A program made the translations under genes and the position numbers. From Nymphalis io (Eukaryota; Arthropoda; Insecta; Lepidoptera; Nymphalidae), in NCBI RefSeq assembly GCF_905147045.1, contig NC_065893.1, positions 2,728,001-2,792,000 on the forward strand: DNA of 64,000 nucleotides. The letters are read 5' to 3'. Every line of letters begins with the position of its first letter. Within the stretch, counting starts at the first letter, position 1. A model generated the notes under the pieces. That model worked only from the letters and a program-made list of their open reading frames with translations, searched no databases and was not told the DNA's origin. Below are positions 39,501 to 51,120 of this stretch, piece by piece.

Positions 39501-40053
39501 ATAATTGCTTAATACTTTAATATCTTTTCCACGCGGTATCGCCCGCTATAAGCCCTGCTTCATCCCCATTGGTATAGAGTGACTATAACGTGAAGGGTTA
39601 TCGAAAGTAAAAGATACTATTTCAAATCTGACTTCTCATAACCCTACTTAATAAATGGAGTTGAGTCAAGGAGTAAAGAGTGCACCTGTGTTTGCGCACT
39701 CACTCGAGTGGTATAATATATCCGGCGCTCATTCTTAACTAGGATAGAATAATTGATTAGGAGGACGTCATTATCATCAAACTCCATGACTTCTCCTCGA
39801 GAGTAGAAGTAACTATTTTAAATACTAATTTAAATTTTCTCATTTCAGAAATCCGAATGCACCTTGCTTTAAAAACATTTCACCTGTGCAAGAATTTGTC
39901 TCATTCTGCAGGCAAAAAGTCAATGTATGGCAGGTTTTGGTCTCCAAGGGAGACGATGAAACAGAGATGATCAAAGCGGAACTGCCGATGTGCTGCTCCT
40001 GTTACTATAAGGAACTAGATTTCAAAACCAGATTCGTCAAACCTAAGAAGTAA
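33501..40053 (+). CDS. spz: Spaetzle-like Toll ligand, copy 2; nearest exon 1 has a stop at codon 2
   Basis: Exons are 33501-33527, 37033-37078, 37604-37749, 38432-38521, 39255-39361 and 39849-40053, with the same sizes and phases as copy 1. Exon 1 reads ATG TGA instead of ATG TGG, so this path encodes nothing unless another first exon is used. Intact exon-1 copies lie at 29793 and 26084. Exons 2-6 are fully open and keep the pro-domain Cys pair, the Arg88 cut site and all seven knot cysteines. Exons 2 and 4 are identical to copy 1. Exons 3, 5 and 6 carry 17 residue changes, among them E112R, R114N, S152V, S160R, H191Y and G202V. Starting at Met26 in exon 3 would lose the signal peptide. It could be a live gene with a remote first exon or a young pseudogene. 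Confidence 0.82.
33803..34117 (-). mobile_element. SINE (Metulj-like) in spz copy 2 intron 1
   Basis: Orthologous by position to the one at 14518. It carries a small internal duplication of CACAGCCTGTGAAT near its tail. Confidence 0.8.
34612..36600 (+). mobile_element. Non-LTR retrotransposon remnant (endonuclease + RT start)
   Basis: The apurinic-like endonuclease region encodes LFLTETQI, GVCLFVRTD, VCLYRSHNG and LGSSDHSLISA. The RT start encodes QSLDVRKASGSDGIS and KKGDRSDPENYQPIAITS, ending at INDRQYGFRPKRS in shifted frames. The catalytic half of RT and the 3' end are gone. It replaces about 460 bp that copy 1 retains (15331-15790). It resembles jockey/CR1-type elements. Dead, and interrupted by a SINE at 35696. 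Confidence 0.85.
35696..35962 (+). mobile_element. SINE (Metulj-like) nested in the LINE
   Basis: Complete and well kept: GTGAATCTTAACCGATGATC, GGGTTCAAACCCGGGCAAGC, TGAGGAAACCTGCATGTGTC, GCAGTGGGACATTCACAGGC, TGTTAC. It splits the LINE frame between the endonuclease and RT regions. Confidence 0.9.
36778..36855 (+). mobile_element. SINE 3' tail fragment with (TGTTAC)n
   Basis: CCTTCTCCTCAAAATGGAGA through GGACATTAACAGGC and three TGTTAC repeats. Copy 1 lacks it at the matching place (about 15962), so it is a post-duplication insertion. Confidence 0.85.
37268..37455 (+). repeat. Diverged GGCGGACGAG-family repeat in spz copy 2 intron 2
   Basis: Pair of the repeat at 16388-16575. Confidence 0.65.
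39070..39190 (+). mobile_element. tRNA-derived SINE fragment before spz copy 2 exon 5
   Basis: Pair of 18184-18300, with GGGTTCAAGCCC and AATTCTCAGTAGCAGCCCG. Confidence 0.65.
39654..39720 (+). mobile_element. SINE tail fragment in spz copy 2 intron 5
   Basis: GTGCACCTGTGTTTGCGCAC and GTGGTATAATAT match the tail of the SINE at 56952. It lies in a stretch missing from copy 1. Confidence 0.5.
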
Positions 40054-41387
40054 GATAAAAAGAATTCATCAGGGTTCAATTGTATCCGTTCTAGAAGAAT
40101 GCTGTAGAGGCTTGTTTTTCTATTCTTATTTATTGTATTTTTTATATTATTTCTTGTCTCGTATTTGTGAATTATTTTTTCGCTAAATCTTTTTATGTAT
40201 GTGTCGTATATAGATAGTAAATGCGTTTCATTACTTGCATTTATCCAAAGTGTTTTTTTTTTGTATCATCTAATTCATTAAGGTTATAAATAGGCCGTTA
40301 CTTTTATTTAATATTATATTTAAGTTAATTTTAGGGACTACGTTTTTTACATATTGCTTGAATAATATGATATTTCGTTATTTGTTTTTTTATTGACTAG
40401 GGCATACACCTTTGTTAAGGCCTAGCCAGCACTTCGACCAAAATCTGTGGTTTCATACAACCGTGACGCGGTTCGGATTTATACCGCTAGATTAAAAATC
40501 ACGTAGTGCAATTTCAGTGTGGCCTTAGATTTATTCCAACAACATTTATTAAGATTTGTTCTATGAGCTACGGAAAACATATAAAATGTTGCACGTGACA
40601 AATATCGCTTACATTATTATTATATAGAATGTTAAATATAATAACAAATAGAATATTTATTTTTCGCATTTTTTGTGATTGTTTATTTTTTCATTTCACT
40701 TGCCATAGCATTTATTAAAATATTTTACTCATAGAATTCATCAATTCATTAACTTCTTTAAGCTATTTTATTTTTGTTAAAAAATCAAAATTGAAGTCTT
40801 ATAAGTACTTTTGAATCTTGAAATTTTTGAAGATTGTATTGAATATTATTACACTGAAAGGGCAATAAATGCAATAGTTAGTTTCGTTATGAAATGTCAA
40901 ACAAGTCCACTATTTAATGACTTCGATTTTGATTTTGATGATGATGACGTCACAGTAATTTAATATTAACTTATTCAAATAGTTTGCATGCTATCGACTA
41001 GTCATATTAAGTGTATCGAATAAATTCATAACATAATTTACTTACTTTTTTTTATTCCTGGTTCTAAATGGCATCGTTTTTTTTAATAATAATTACAGGC
41101 ACTAGGGACTACATCATACATACTATGATACTTGTTGATAGTACAAGGAATGGTTTATACTTCGCACGTGTATTATTGTTACTTTTACCAGTTGAAAAAC
41201 AGAACAAAAAACAGTTGAAGATGCATTTATAACGTCATATTTGCAACGGTTAGTCGAATGACCGTTCACTATTGTTTCTAATACAAGATAATGCCAACAC
41301 ATCAAGATAATCAAACTGTGTATGATACAATATTATATAATTGACGTATTAAGCTCGGCAGTAGAGTCAGTTAGGGAGAACGTCTTT
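40054..41387. other. 3' flank of spz copy 2
   Basis: Homologous to 19068-20383, with small indels. It includes the 3' UTR of copy 2; no other gene seen. Confidence 0.5.
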
Positions 41388-41634
41388 TACTTGGTGGTAC
41401 CCAAATGGGCATTATGTAAGCCCATCTGGGTAGGTAACATATGTCAACAACTCCAATTGTTGTGTTCCACTTTAAAGTGTAAGTTAACCAGTTTAACTAC
41501 AGGCACGAGGGATATAACGTCTTAGTGCCTGAGTGGTGGCATTGACGATATAGTTAATATTTGTTAAAGAGCCAAAGTCATTGTGTATGGGCGGTGGCCA
41601 CTTATAATCCGGTGGCCCACTTGCCCGTCCACCT
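41388..41634 (-). repeat. GGCGGACGAG-family repeat
   Basis: Pair of 20384-20634. Confidence 0.75.
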
Positions 41635-41734
41635 AACTATATTATTAAAAATATACATTTCAATAAACTTAAACACATAGCACCTAAATACTTTTATTTT
41701 AAATAGCTATTTGTTTTTTTTAATACGCTTTATA

Positions 41735-44085
41735 TTGAATAATAAATCAACTTTACCAAAATTTCATGTTATTTTTTGAAATCGAAATATATTATATTAC
41801 ATCGCAATTAACAAAAATTAAACAAAATTGAACGACTTTGATGACCAACAATCTGTGGTGTTCAGTTCGACGTGCCAAATACTTTCTGGATGCAAACGCT
41901 TGATTTTTTGCAGAAAATACCCAAATCACTATGTGTATGGGCATACATCCTCGTAGCTTATATTATTATTTTATTATTTATATATCCAATAAAATACAAA
42001 TGTCACATGTATAAAATATTCAATAAATCCAGTAGTAGATATAGTAATGATAATAACATTCCATATACAAATTAATAATTATTATTCATTTATACATTTA
42101 ATAAGAGGGAAAATTATTAAAACACGTGATATTAAATATAATTTTCTTTTATATATAACAAATTAAAATTATGACAGTTGAAATGAATGACAAGCTAATT
42201 GAATATGAAAGAAGTAATGTTAAAAGATGAACAGTTTCAATCTGTGTTACAAAGGATGAGTAATTATATAAACATAAGCCAAACTTAAACTTATTATTAG
42301 ATTATGTATTAAATTTAATAATATAATTCGTATGAAAGTTCAGAAACTAATAAGAAAAAACACCTAAGCGAATATTGCGTTTTGTAAAAACAAACAGAAT
42401 CGACGTTGTTTTTATCATACAAGTTCAATGACCCCTAGTTTATGTACAATGTTATCACTACATACCTTTTCTTTTTTTTTGTCGCTGGAAAAACGCATTA
42501 CGCGTTTCCCCCACGGGAACAGTGGGGGGGTATGTGGGGCTCGCCGATGTCCGAGACGCTGAGTGCGCCCCGAACAACGGAATACCCACTAAAAAACCAG
42601 CGGTATCCTTTCCGTCATAACAAGAAGCGCCACGGGATCGCTTGCGCATGCTACCACGACGCTCTGACGGGCGGCCTGCCTATGCAGGCCTCCATTCTCT
42701 AGGGGGATTACCAGGGTACTGAGAACCCCCCTAGTCCCGGCGACGCCTATTGTGGCGGAGGGAGAAGGTGCGCATAGCGCCTTATTCTTCTCCCCGGTCT
42801 TCTTCAGCGGAGCGGGTTTGCAGCGGCGTCCTCTTTCCGCTCCCGCTCCGCGACCTCCTTCTTCGATATCACATTTTCACAGGAGACCATTTCCGACCAG
42901 CACTCCTCGCTTCCGAGCATCGCGTTGATGATGCTCGACAAGGAGAGGTCTCCGCCAACAACTGCCACCAGGGAATGCCTCTGGGGCTCCCACGCGGCAC
43001 ACTCCGTCAGGGTGTGTTGCGCCGTGTCGATTGGCGCACCACACTCGTGGCAGGAAGGTGACATTTCCCGCCGTGCTATCTTGTGCAGGTACTTACCAAA
43101 GCAGCCGTGTCCGATAAGTACCTGCGTCAACCTAAACGAGAGCGTGCCTCGTTTTCTTTTGACCCAGCGACTCAAGTGGGGACGTACCGCCTTCACTGTC
43201 GCCAGGCCCGCTTTGGGTCTGGGGTCCAGATCCTCCTCCCATCGGGCTATCAGGGCTTGCTGGGCTAAGGCTCTGATCCGCCCGACATCCGCTGACCCTG
43301 GATGGTCGCCGCGCTCTCGCGCTTCGGCCCGGAAGTAGTACACCTCTGCGAGCACCTCCGCCTGGACTTCCCAGGGCGGATCGCCTGCGAGGAGCGTCGC
43401 CGATGTCCAAGACACCGTACGATACCCTCTTATCGCTCTTACCGCTATGACCCTCTGCGGCCTCCGTAGGAGGGCCCGGTTGTGAGCAGTGAGCGCATCG
43501 ACCCGTATCGGGGCACCGTACAGTGCCATCGACCTCACTACGCCGGTATAGAGGCGCCGACATAGCGATCCCAGTCCTCCCACGTTGGGTAGGAGGCGAC
43601 CCAAGGCGGCAGCTGTGTTGACGAGCTTCGGGCCGAGTTGCACGAAGTGCTGCCTAAAGCTCCATCGCCCGTCCAGGATCAGGGCCGAGCAGGCCCAGAT
43701 ACTTCATCTGGGCCTGCACCTTGATCACCGTCCCCTGGACGGTGATACTCGATCACTACATACCTATAATATGGATGTAACGCGATATTTCTATGATAAT
43801 TACGATTGACTGCGGAAATACTATGAAAAGTGCATCAAAACACAAAATATTGTGTATCAAACGTTAAAATAAAGGTCGGGATGCTTCAATTCATCATCTT
43901 TATTGCTCGCCTCGTTTTTACGATTACAAAGACGCGTTTAATAAAAAAGATAAGACAAAAAGACACGAACGCAAAACTGTGGAGAAAGAAAAAATGTGTA
44001 TATTTTTATTTATTATTTTTTGGTCTCATTTTAATATCTAAGGTCATTAACGATTATGATAAAATAACAATTCTTATATTAGATT
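41735..44085. other. Block present only in the second spz segment
   Basis: Copy 1 runs from about 20730 directly to the matching sequence at 44090. The block holds the R1-like element and about 1 kb of AT-rich DNA with weak open frames (41872-42075, 43830-44090) that I do not recognise. It could be an insertion here or a deletion in copy 1. Confidence 0.6.
42454..43765 (-). mobile_element. 5'-truncated R1-clade retrotransposon with 14-bp target duplication
   Basis: The element (42468-43751, reverse strand) is GC-rich against an AT-rich host. The frame 43643-42804 encodes the C-terminal part of R1-type ORF2, ending in a CCHC zinc knuckle (CHECG, then H and C in AQHTLTEC), followed by a roughly 320-bp 3' UTR and a poly(A) tail seen as T-rich sequence at 42468-42480. 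ATCACTACATACCT flanks both sides (42454-42467 and 43752-43765). R1 family members classically sit in 28S rDNA; this site is not rDNA. The endonuclease and RT core are missing, so it is immobile. The overlapping forward-strand open frames are shadows. Confidence 0.92.
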
Positions 44086-45108
44086 CTTAAAAAATATTTG
44101 ATGACAATGTTGGTTTTTTTTTGTATTAATGAAGTTATGTGTCATACGCAAAACAATGACATCTTCTGTTTGTGAAATTTAAACCATTTATGAGTAAATA
44201 TTACAAAGGCAGATTTTGTCATTGTTTCAATGTAAATTATAGTTACATACATAGATACGTACACAACATTGACAAAACATCGTGCTAGGGGAAAAAACCG
44301 GAAAGCGTTCTGAATTTAAGAGTTACAGGCGACAGAGTGTCTGCATGATGCAAAACACATTTACATATACAAGAACAGGAAAATCGTCACTTTAAATTGC
44401 TTATCTGTGTGAAAGTGAAAAAACATGGTAACTAGTAGGTTACTTTAATGGTCAGCTGTATTCATCGTGACAGACTTTTCGTTTAACTTTGTAACGTTAT
44501 ATCAGACATGTTGCACTATTTTACCTTGAAATTTCTCTTGCATCTAAATAATATTATGAAATTATTGTATTTCTACCAATACGTAAACGTATGATTAAAA
44601 TAATAAATCATTTCGAAGGCATGTTCTCCGATACCGTGGTAATTTTAAATATGAGCGAAATAACGAATACAATCGATAATGTGTATCGGCGCGTGTATCA
44701 CAGGATTGGATAATTTTATTAATATTATATAAAATTATCAATTTTTTTTTTATTTCATGGTGCACTAAAGAAATGATTCGCTATTCCAATGCGAATTGGA
44801 TACACAAATTTCATCCATGGTGGATAATTTTCTTAATATTATATAAAATTACCAATTTCTTTTTAATTTCACGGTGCACTTAAGAAATGATTCGCTATTC
44901 CAATGCGAATTGAATACACAAATTTCTTTCACCACGTGTAGTTTCGGCTTCACCTTCAAAACTAGATAAATAGTTATTAAGACGATGGAAATAGAAGAAA
45001 GCTCAACAGCCTACCTGAATTTGAACCTACAATCTTCGTTTAAGATTCAACGTTCTATCGATTACTGATATAACTATAGTCACATAATTGAATGTAATTA
45101 TTTTTTTG
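44086..45108. other. Right part of spz block 2
   Basis: Homologous to 20740-21790. It includes the 108-bp tandem pair at about 44708-44935. No gene seen. Confidence 0.5.
44708..44935. repeat. Tandem duplication, period about 108 bp (second block)
   Basis: Pair of 21390-21605, with slightly different T runs. Confidence 0.8.
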
Positions 45109-45454
45109 GACTCAATACCGAACCGAACCGAACCGAAACAGCCTGTGAATGTGCCACTGCTGGGCTAAAGGCCTCCTCTCCTCATTTTGAGGAGAAGGTT
45201 TGGAGCTTATTCCACCACGCTGCTCCAACCCGCATTGGAATACACGTGGCAGAATTTCAGTGAAATTAGACACATGCAGGTTTCCTCACGATGTTTTCCT
45301 TCACCGTAAAGCACGAGATGAATTATAATCACAAATTAAGCACATGAAAATTCAGTGGTGCTTGCCCGGGTTTGAACCCACGATCATCGGTTAAGATTCA
45401 CGCGTTCTTACCACTGGGCCATCTCGGCTTTTTAAACTCACTCAGACTCAATAC
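45109..45454 (-). mobile_element. Young SINE (Metulj-like) with 10-bp target duplication
   Basis: The element spans 45119-45444 on the reverse strand, flanked by GACTCAATAC on both sides (45109-45118, 45445-45454). Copy 1 has the empty site at about 21785. Its tail is (CGAAC)n seen on the + strand, unlike the TGTTAC tails of other copies. Confidence 0.92.
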
Positions 45455-45574
45455 ATATTCACGTAACTTTAACTCGGTGGTAGCTCTTTAAACAGCACTA
45501 CCTATAGTGGTTTGATTTGTGGTTTAGGATAACAGCAGCATTTTTAGTATTGATTTGCCCAGTTTGATCCAGTA

Positions 45575-46020
45575 TCGTTACAGGCTCAAAGCTCATAACT
45601 TCGTAGTTTCCAAGGTTGGTTGTACATTGGCAATGTAAGGAATGGCTAATATTTTTAAAGGGCCAATGTCGCTTCGCTAGCGTGTTATTGAAAGTCTTTG
45701 GTGATAGGTATAAAAAAGTAGTCCATTACCTTCCTTGGTGTTCAAACTTCATTTTAATTTTTTTATAATATAGGTTGATAGGTGGGAAGATCCAGGTTGG
45801 TCACCTGAAGTTAAGTGGTCACCAACACCTTTAGACATTGGCGATGAAAGAAACATTAAACATTCCTTACATAACCAATATGACACCAACCTTGGCAACT
45901 AAGATGTTATGTCCCTAATGCCTGTAGTTACATTGGCTGACTCACAATTCCAACCGGAACACGGCAATACTACGTGTTCGTTCATGTATTAAAATATATA
46001 TCTCATTTCCAACACCAAGT
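45575..46020. repeat. Two GGCGGACGAG-family copies, head to head
   Basis: A reverse-strand fragment at about 45575-45700 and a forward copy at 45774-45985, which keeps GGTCACCAACACC, GACATTGGCGATGAAAGAAA and CAACCGGAACACGGCAATAC. Confidence 0.65.
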
Positions 46021-46447
46021 AATCAAGGACCATAAAACCTTATACATTTAAAAATACAGGTTTCGGTTAATTGGTCAGATACGGACACGATATTGCAACT
46101 TACAAAATTTATAAATTAATGTACATATACAGTGATTAACAAAATACAATTTTAATCGTCACAAAAGGTGCTTCCACACTGCCGTTACAAAATGCCATTG
46201 AACATTTGCTAGTTAACATTTCGTCACAAATTGAAGCAGACGTTATCAAAATATGATAATGATATTTTATGAATCATTCTTTATCATTAAAAATGAGATC
46301 GAAATTTATAAAATTTCTCACAACACTGTTAAATTTACTTCAATGGAGCGTTGAATACATCTTACGGTTCGTAACAAAATCTAATATATGTTAGTAAATG
46401 TTATAATGTTCGTTAATCTTCAATAATATGATATGTTCAGGGTCAGG

Positions 46448-46945
46448 ATACTGGTGGTAGGGCTTTGTGCAAGTTCGTCTGGATAGTTACCACTCATCAG
46501 ACATTCTACCGTAAAACAGCAGTACTTGGTATTGTTGTGTTCCGGTTTAAAGGGTGAGAGCCAGTGTAATTAAAGGTACAAAGTACATCTTAATTCCCAA
46601 GGTTGGTGGCGCAATGGCTTTGTAAGCGATGGTTAACATTTCTCACAATGCCAATGTCTATAGGCTTTGTTGACCACTTGTCATCAGGTGGATCATATGC
46701 TCGTCCGCCTACCTATACTAAAAAAAGGATGTTTACTCAGTGGTAGGGCTTTGTGTAAGCCGTCTAGGTGTATATGTTTGTCTAGCCGCTCACCAGATAT
46801 TCTACCGACAAACAGTCAGCAATATAATTGTTTTATTCCGGAATTAAGGCTTAAAGAACCAGTGCAAATACCAAGTGCAAGGGACATAACATCTTAGTTC
46901 CCAAAGTTTGTGTCACAATGTTGAAGTAGGGAATGATTACTTTTT
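46448..46945 (-). repeat. Two GGCGGACGAG-family copies in tandem
   Basis: Reverse-strand copies at 46448-46713 and 46735-46945, each beginning with GGTGGTAGGGCTTTGTGNAAG-like sequence. The first is nearly full length; the second lacks its 5' part. Confidence 0.75.
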
Positions 46946-47774
46946 GTTAAAAAAAAAGTTTTAAAACAATTTATAAGTGCAGTATGGCAGCACCAAAAGA
47001 CAAATTTGTAGTGTAAATAAAGTTCGTATTTCGCATACTTTCACATATCGAGGTTAACTGGTCCTTCGAGCCGGACTCTGAATAAACAAAGAACGTTTCG
47101 TTAAGCTCCTGTCACGGCGATATGATAGTGCCGAATTTAAAGTCGCTTTTTGTATACGTTCATTCATCATTTGATTATTATAGCTGGCCTTGGCAAGATA
47201 TGAACAAAAAAACCATTTCAGATTTTTTTTTTAAGTTATTCCATAATGAACATAGTACATAGTACACATAAGTAATTTTTAATACTAAATTACTACAAGT
47301 GTTTGTGAGCTTAAACTCCTTTCACGGTTCGATTTTTAAGCGCTGTGCCCTTTGTACTGGAATGGAATATATTATATATAGATGTTGCAATTTGATGTAA
47401 CATTTTAATAGGCATGCAGGAGTGTTTTCTTGTAGCACCCTATTTTAGTGATATAAATATGAAATGAATGTCAGCGAACGCATTTTGACAAGTAATGTTA
47501 ATTCTAATTACAAAGTCGCCTCCTTCGATAAATTTATATATTTATATTCTTAGGAACGTAAATTGCATAATAATCATATAAATAATACCTAAGCGGTCTA
47601 TAAACGGGCTATGATAATTTTATTTAAGAATATAATGTCAAAGTTTAATAAACTTTTTGTAATAGATTTTTTATAATATAAAAAATAAACTATAAATATA
47701 CTCTGTTAACATATCGCCTCGTCTGTTTATTTGTTTTTTGCTGTATTATGTAAAAACGGCCCAGAGGTTACAAC

Positions 47775-47905
47775 ACGTGAATCTTATCGAAGACTTTGGA
47801 AATCTGGGAAAACTCCACTGAATTTTCATCTGCTTAATTTGTGATTATAAACATCGTAAGGAAGCCTGCATGTGTAAGATAAAAATCTCCTACGCCACAT
47901 GTGTA
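47775..47905 (+). mobile_element. SINE (Metulj-like) 5' fragment
   Basis: CACGTGAATCTTATCGAAGA, CACTGAATTTTCATCTGCTT, GGAAGCCTGCATGTG and CCACATGTGTAT: the head half of the family, badly decayed. Confidence 0.65.
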
Positions 47906-47939
47906 TCTAAAAATCCGAATAATATAAATAGATACGAGT

Positions 47940-48112
47940 AAGTCTGTGTTTTACTAGTCGTGGCGTCACCATAGTAGCGCAAGCGATGCCGTGACGCTTT
48001 CCGAAGAGACTGTGAGGATACAGCTGGTTTTTTAGTGGGTGCAGTGGAGTTCCAGGCGCCGGCGAGTCCCACATACCCCCCACTTCATGTGGCAGAAGGC
48101 AAAAAAAAGTTT
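47940..48112 (+). mobile_element. 3' UTR piece of an R1-like element
   Basis: On the reverse strand it aligns with 42480-42670 (GGGGGTATGTGGG, CCCACTAAAAAACCAGC, CACGGCATCGCTTGCGC) and ends in an A run at about 48104. It is therefore a severely truncated relative of the R1-like element, in the opposite orientation. Confidence 0.8.
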
Positions 48113-48699
48113 GTTTCATATTACTTTTCTGATTGAACTTTCACGTGATTGTTAAACCTATAACCTCTCATAATGTGAAAGTGGACGGATGCTGACTACA
48201 TAGTTAGTGTTTTTATATTATAATGTATATTTTTTGAGATATTTGTACTTATTAAGTCAACGTTATCTCAGAGAAAATTGGCAGTCCGAACTAACGGTGC
48301 AAAAAGTATAACAGAAATGGTAATACTTTTTTTTAAAGATTTGTAAATCACCAAATAAATGCATGAAAAAATAAAGTGATGAACGCTTGCAGAACGGTAA
48401 ATGAAACAGGAGTCAAAAAAAAGTTTTTTAATTTAAAACTTTAATTTTTAAATTAAAAGTTCTTATTTTCTTACCTTTTGTATATTAATTAACATTAGTT
48501 GTACACAACGAATTGCGGTGGGTTAGAATCGGGCAATGTCGTTTAATAGAAGTATTACTACCTTTACGTACCTACGTACGTACGTAAGTACCTTTTAATA
48601 AATGTTTCTTCATATATCTAAAAATATAAATCCAAGCTTCATCTGCTTATAGCATAATAAACGTGTATCAGCATCGTGTTTATATATTATATTCTATTT

Positions 48700-48895
48700 A
48701 TCATGCTTTTAATAACTTGACCTATGACGTAACGACATTGTTTTCTAGAAGTCATTCGTGAATAAAAGAGATGTATCATTCGCATATAATAGAATAGCTT
48801 CGTGTATTATTTTTTGCAAATCATTTATACATATCAGGAATAGCTTAGGACCCAAAACACTGCCTTGAGGGACTCCATGTGTCTAAATTAAATAA
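48700..48895 (-). mobile_element. Reverse-transcriptase fragment
   Basis: Reverse strand reads THGVPQGSVLGPKLFLICIN, then, after decay, LLYANDTSLLFT in place of the YADD box. It is a jockey/CR1-type RT scrap, dead. Confidence 0.8.
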
Positions 48896-49454
48896 TAACA
48901 CCAACATATTTTTAGATTTCATTTAAATAACGTTAATGGATTTATTACACGAAGTATATGGATTGAAAAGTATATATTATAAAAACGACGACACAAATAT
49001 ATAAGGAAAAATAAATAGTTACCACGCATAGTTAAATTTATGTGTGTTCTATTATTTCCTCCTGTCTTAAATAAGACTTAATGACTGATATTAAAAAGGC
49101 GTCATAGGAATGCTAACATTCCGATAATAGCTTAAACAAAACACTTTGTGCTTGGTAATTAAATGGTATTGGATAATAAAAAGCACTTGAACTAACACAC
49201 ATGACAGAAATATTTAACGCTTTTGCATTAGTAACATTTCTCTTAAATGTTACACATATTCATTATTTTGTGCCTCGTTCGAATTAATTACATAGAATTG
49301 CATTTATATACTCGTATAATATGATCCTTGAACATTTTTATGTATAGCGTATAACAATAAACGTAGGAGTAAATATTAGCTAACCTTACATTTACATATT
49401 CCATGAGATTTGCTAATAACTCGGCTATATACACTACAAATAGTTCTTGAATAA

Positions 49455-49722
49455 TATAACAGTAACAGTAACTGTTAACAGTAAATGTTAACAGTAACAG
49501 TGCCTGTTAATGTCCCACTGCTGGGCTAAGGCCTCCTCTCCCTTTTGAGGAGAAGGTTTGGCGCTTATTCTACCACGCTGCTCCAATGCGGGTTGGTAGA
49601 ATACGTGTATTGTGTATGTGTGTATTGTGACGTGACAGAATTTCAATGAAATTAGACACATGCAGGTTTCCTCACGATGGTTACCTTCACCGTCAAGCAC
49701 GAGATGAATTATAAACACAAAA
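49455..49722 (-). mobile_element. SINE (Metulj-like), 5' truncated
   Basis: A (GTAACA)n tail, then CTGTTAATGTCCCACTGCTG, GGAGAAGGTTTGGCGC and CGAGATGAATTATAAAC. The tRNA head is missing. Confidence 0.85.
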
Positions 49723-50504
49723 ATAATATAACATCATTCTTTAAAATACAACACTATTTCACTTAACTTGTTTAATTTTACTTCTAAAGTTTCTACTTTC
49801 CGACTTCCCTTCGCGAATCTATAATCAAAATCATAGATTACTCAAGATCTTGAACAATGATAGCCCGTCAATTCAATGTCAGAATGGTTTATTTGTCTGT
49901 ACTCCTCATGTGGTCGGAACAAACTATAGTCAGTTATAGACTAATAGCGTTGTATTTTTTAATTATATGCTTTTTGTTTTGACTACAGTTAACAGTTAAA
50001 GCTGAGATGGCCCATATTAAAAACAATTAAATTGATTTGCCTTATAATATAAAATAATATGGCGAAAATGGAATCATTATATAGACGTATGAAGATGAGG
50101 CAAGTAGCTTGTGTTCTAATGAAGAGGTCATTGACGCGTGTTATGAGTGTGATGCCACGCAATGAACAAAAGAGTATGATTCTAAGTACCCACAAGTGAG
50201 TTCTGACATAGAATTCTGTATACAAAGTTATTTTTTTATTATTTATTTTAAACTAGATTTTAACTGCGTGCAACTTTGTTCACGTGTAGGGGGAGGGGTT
50301 AGGTATGGTAGGTTGAGTAGTTAAGATGTGAAAGCGTAACAAACAAACTCATATTCGCATTTATAATATTAGGAAGGAAATAAAATGCTAAATGAAATGC
50401 ATTTTAGACAGTGAATAAACGACTAACCATGGGCTTTATGATAACGAGTCCTAAAACTATAATTAGACTGAACCACTCGCTGTCTAAATGGTAAAAACAG
50501 ACAT

Positions 50505-51120
50505 AAAATGTATTCTTATTTGACGGTGCGTAAATTGTATTCACACAAACAAAGGCTACACAGAGCCTTTCCACTAATAATTAAATTGGGGTACAACATA
50601 GTCTTGTTCTCATACACTGCTAGACATAAGACAACAACGTCTTGTTCTCGTCTACTGCACGCCACTGAGCTCATCTTTCGCTCTCAATTTCCACTGCCAT
50701 TCACTTTGCGTATATCACTCCATCTAGCTGGAGAGCGTCATAAATATATATATGGCTTATAAGTTATTTAGTTATAATCCTGAAAAGAAACACTAATAAC
50801 TATCTATGTTCAATTTTTTTTATATTGTCATACGAAAAAGTTTTCTTACAATACAATTGTTAGGTTTAGAATTATTTATTATATCATGTTTAATAGTAAT
50901 TATAAATTATAATTTTATCCTTATTTTAATAATACTTATGCTATTGTTTTATTAATTTAATTATAGAAACAACATTGATATCGGTAGTACCAACAAAATT
51001 AATTCAATTCAATATTCTTAAATAGCATTTTAACTGTTTCCATATAAACATCATACATTTCATTTCAATTGGATAAAAATATATTAACACAAAATGATAT
51101 TAAAGTCTATTTACAATAGG
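50505..51120. other. Return of spz block homology
   Basis: Matches 21885-22500 closely, including the frame at 50508-50762, which has no recognised product. Confidence 0.6.

Larger units (their letters stand above)
45540..50504. other. 5-kb block present only in the second spz segment
   Basis: In copy 1, GGATAACAGCA (about 21870) is followed directly by ATAAAATGTATTC; here about 4.96 kb intervenes. It is repeat-rich (entries below) with AT-rich DNA between, and no gene is seen. Confidence 0.6.

Noticed and set aside
41872..42075. 67-codon frame with a hydrophobic stretch as a small membrane protein
   Set aside because: AT-rich low-complexity composition, no supporting splice or conserved context; copy 1 lacks the region.
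42442..42702. 86-codon forward frame across the R1 insertion border
   Set aside because: It starts in host DNA and runs into the antisense of the element's 3' UTR; chance.
42925..43338. Forward-strand open frames of 60-137 codons
   Set aside because: They lie opposite the R1-like ORF2 in GC-rich DNA, where stop codons are rare; shadow frames.
48575..48595. TACG repeat as a regulatory palindrome
   Set aside because: Simple-sequence repeat; no flanking gene or partner site.
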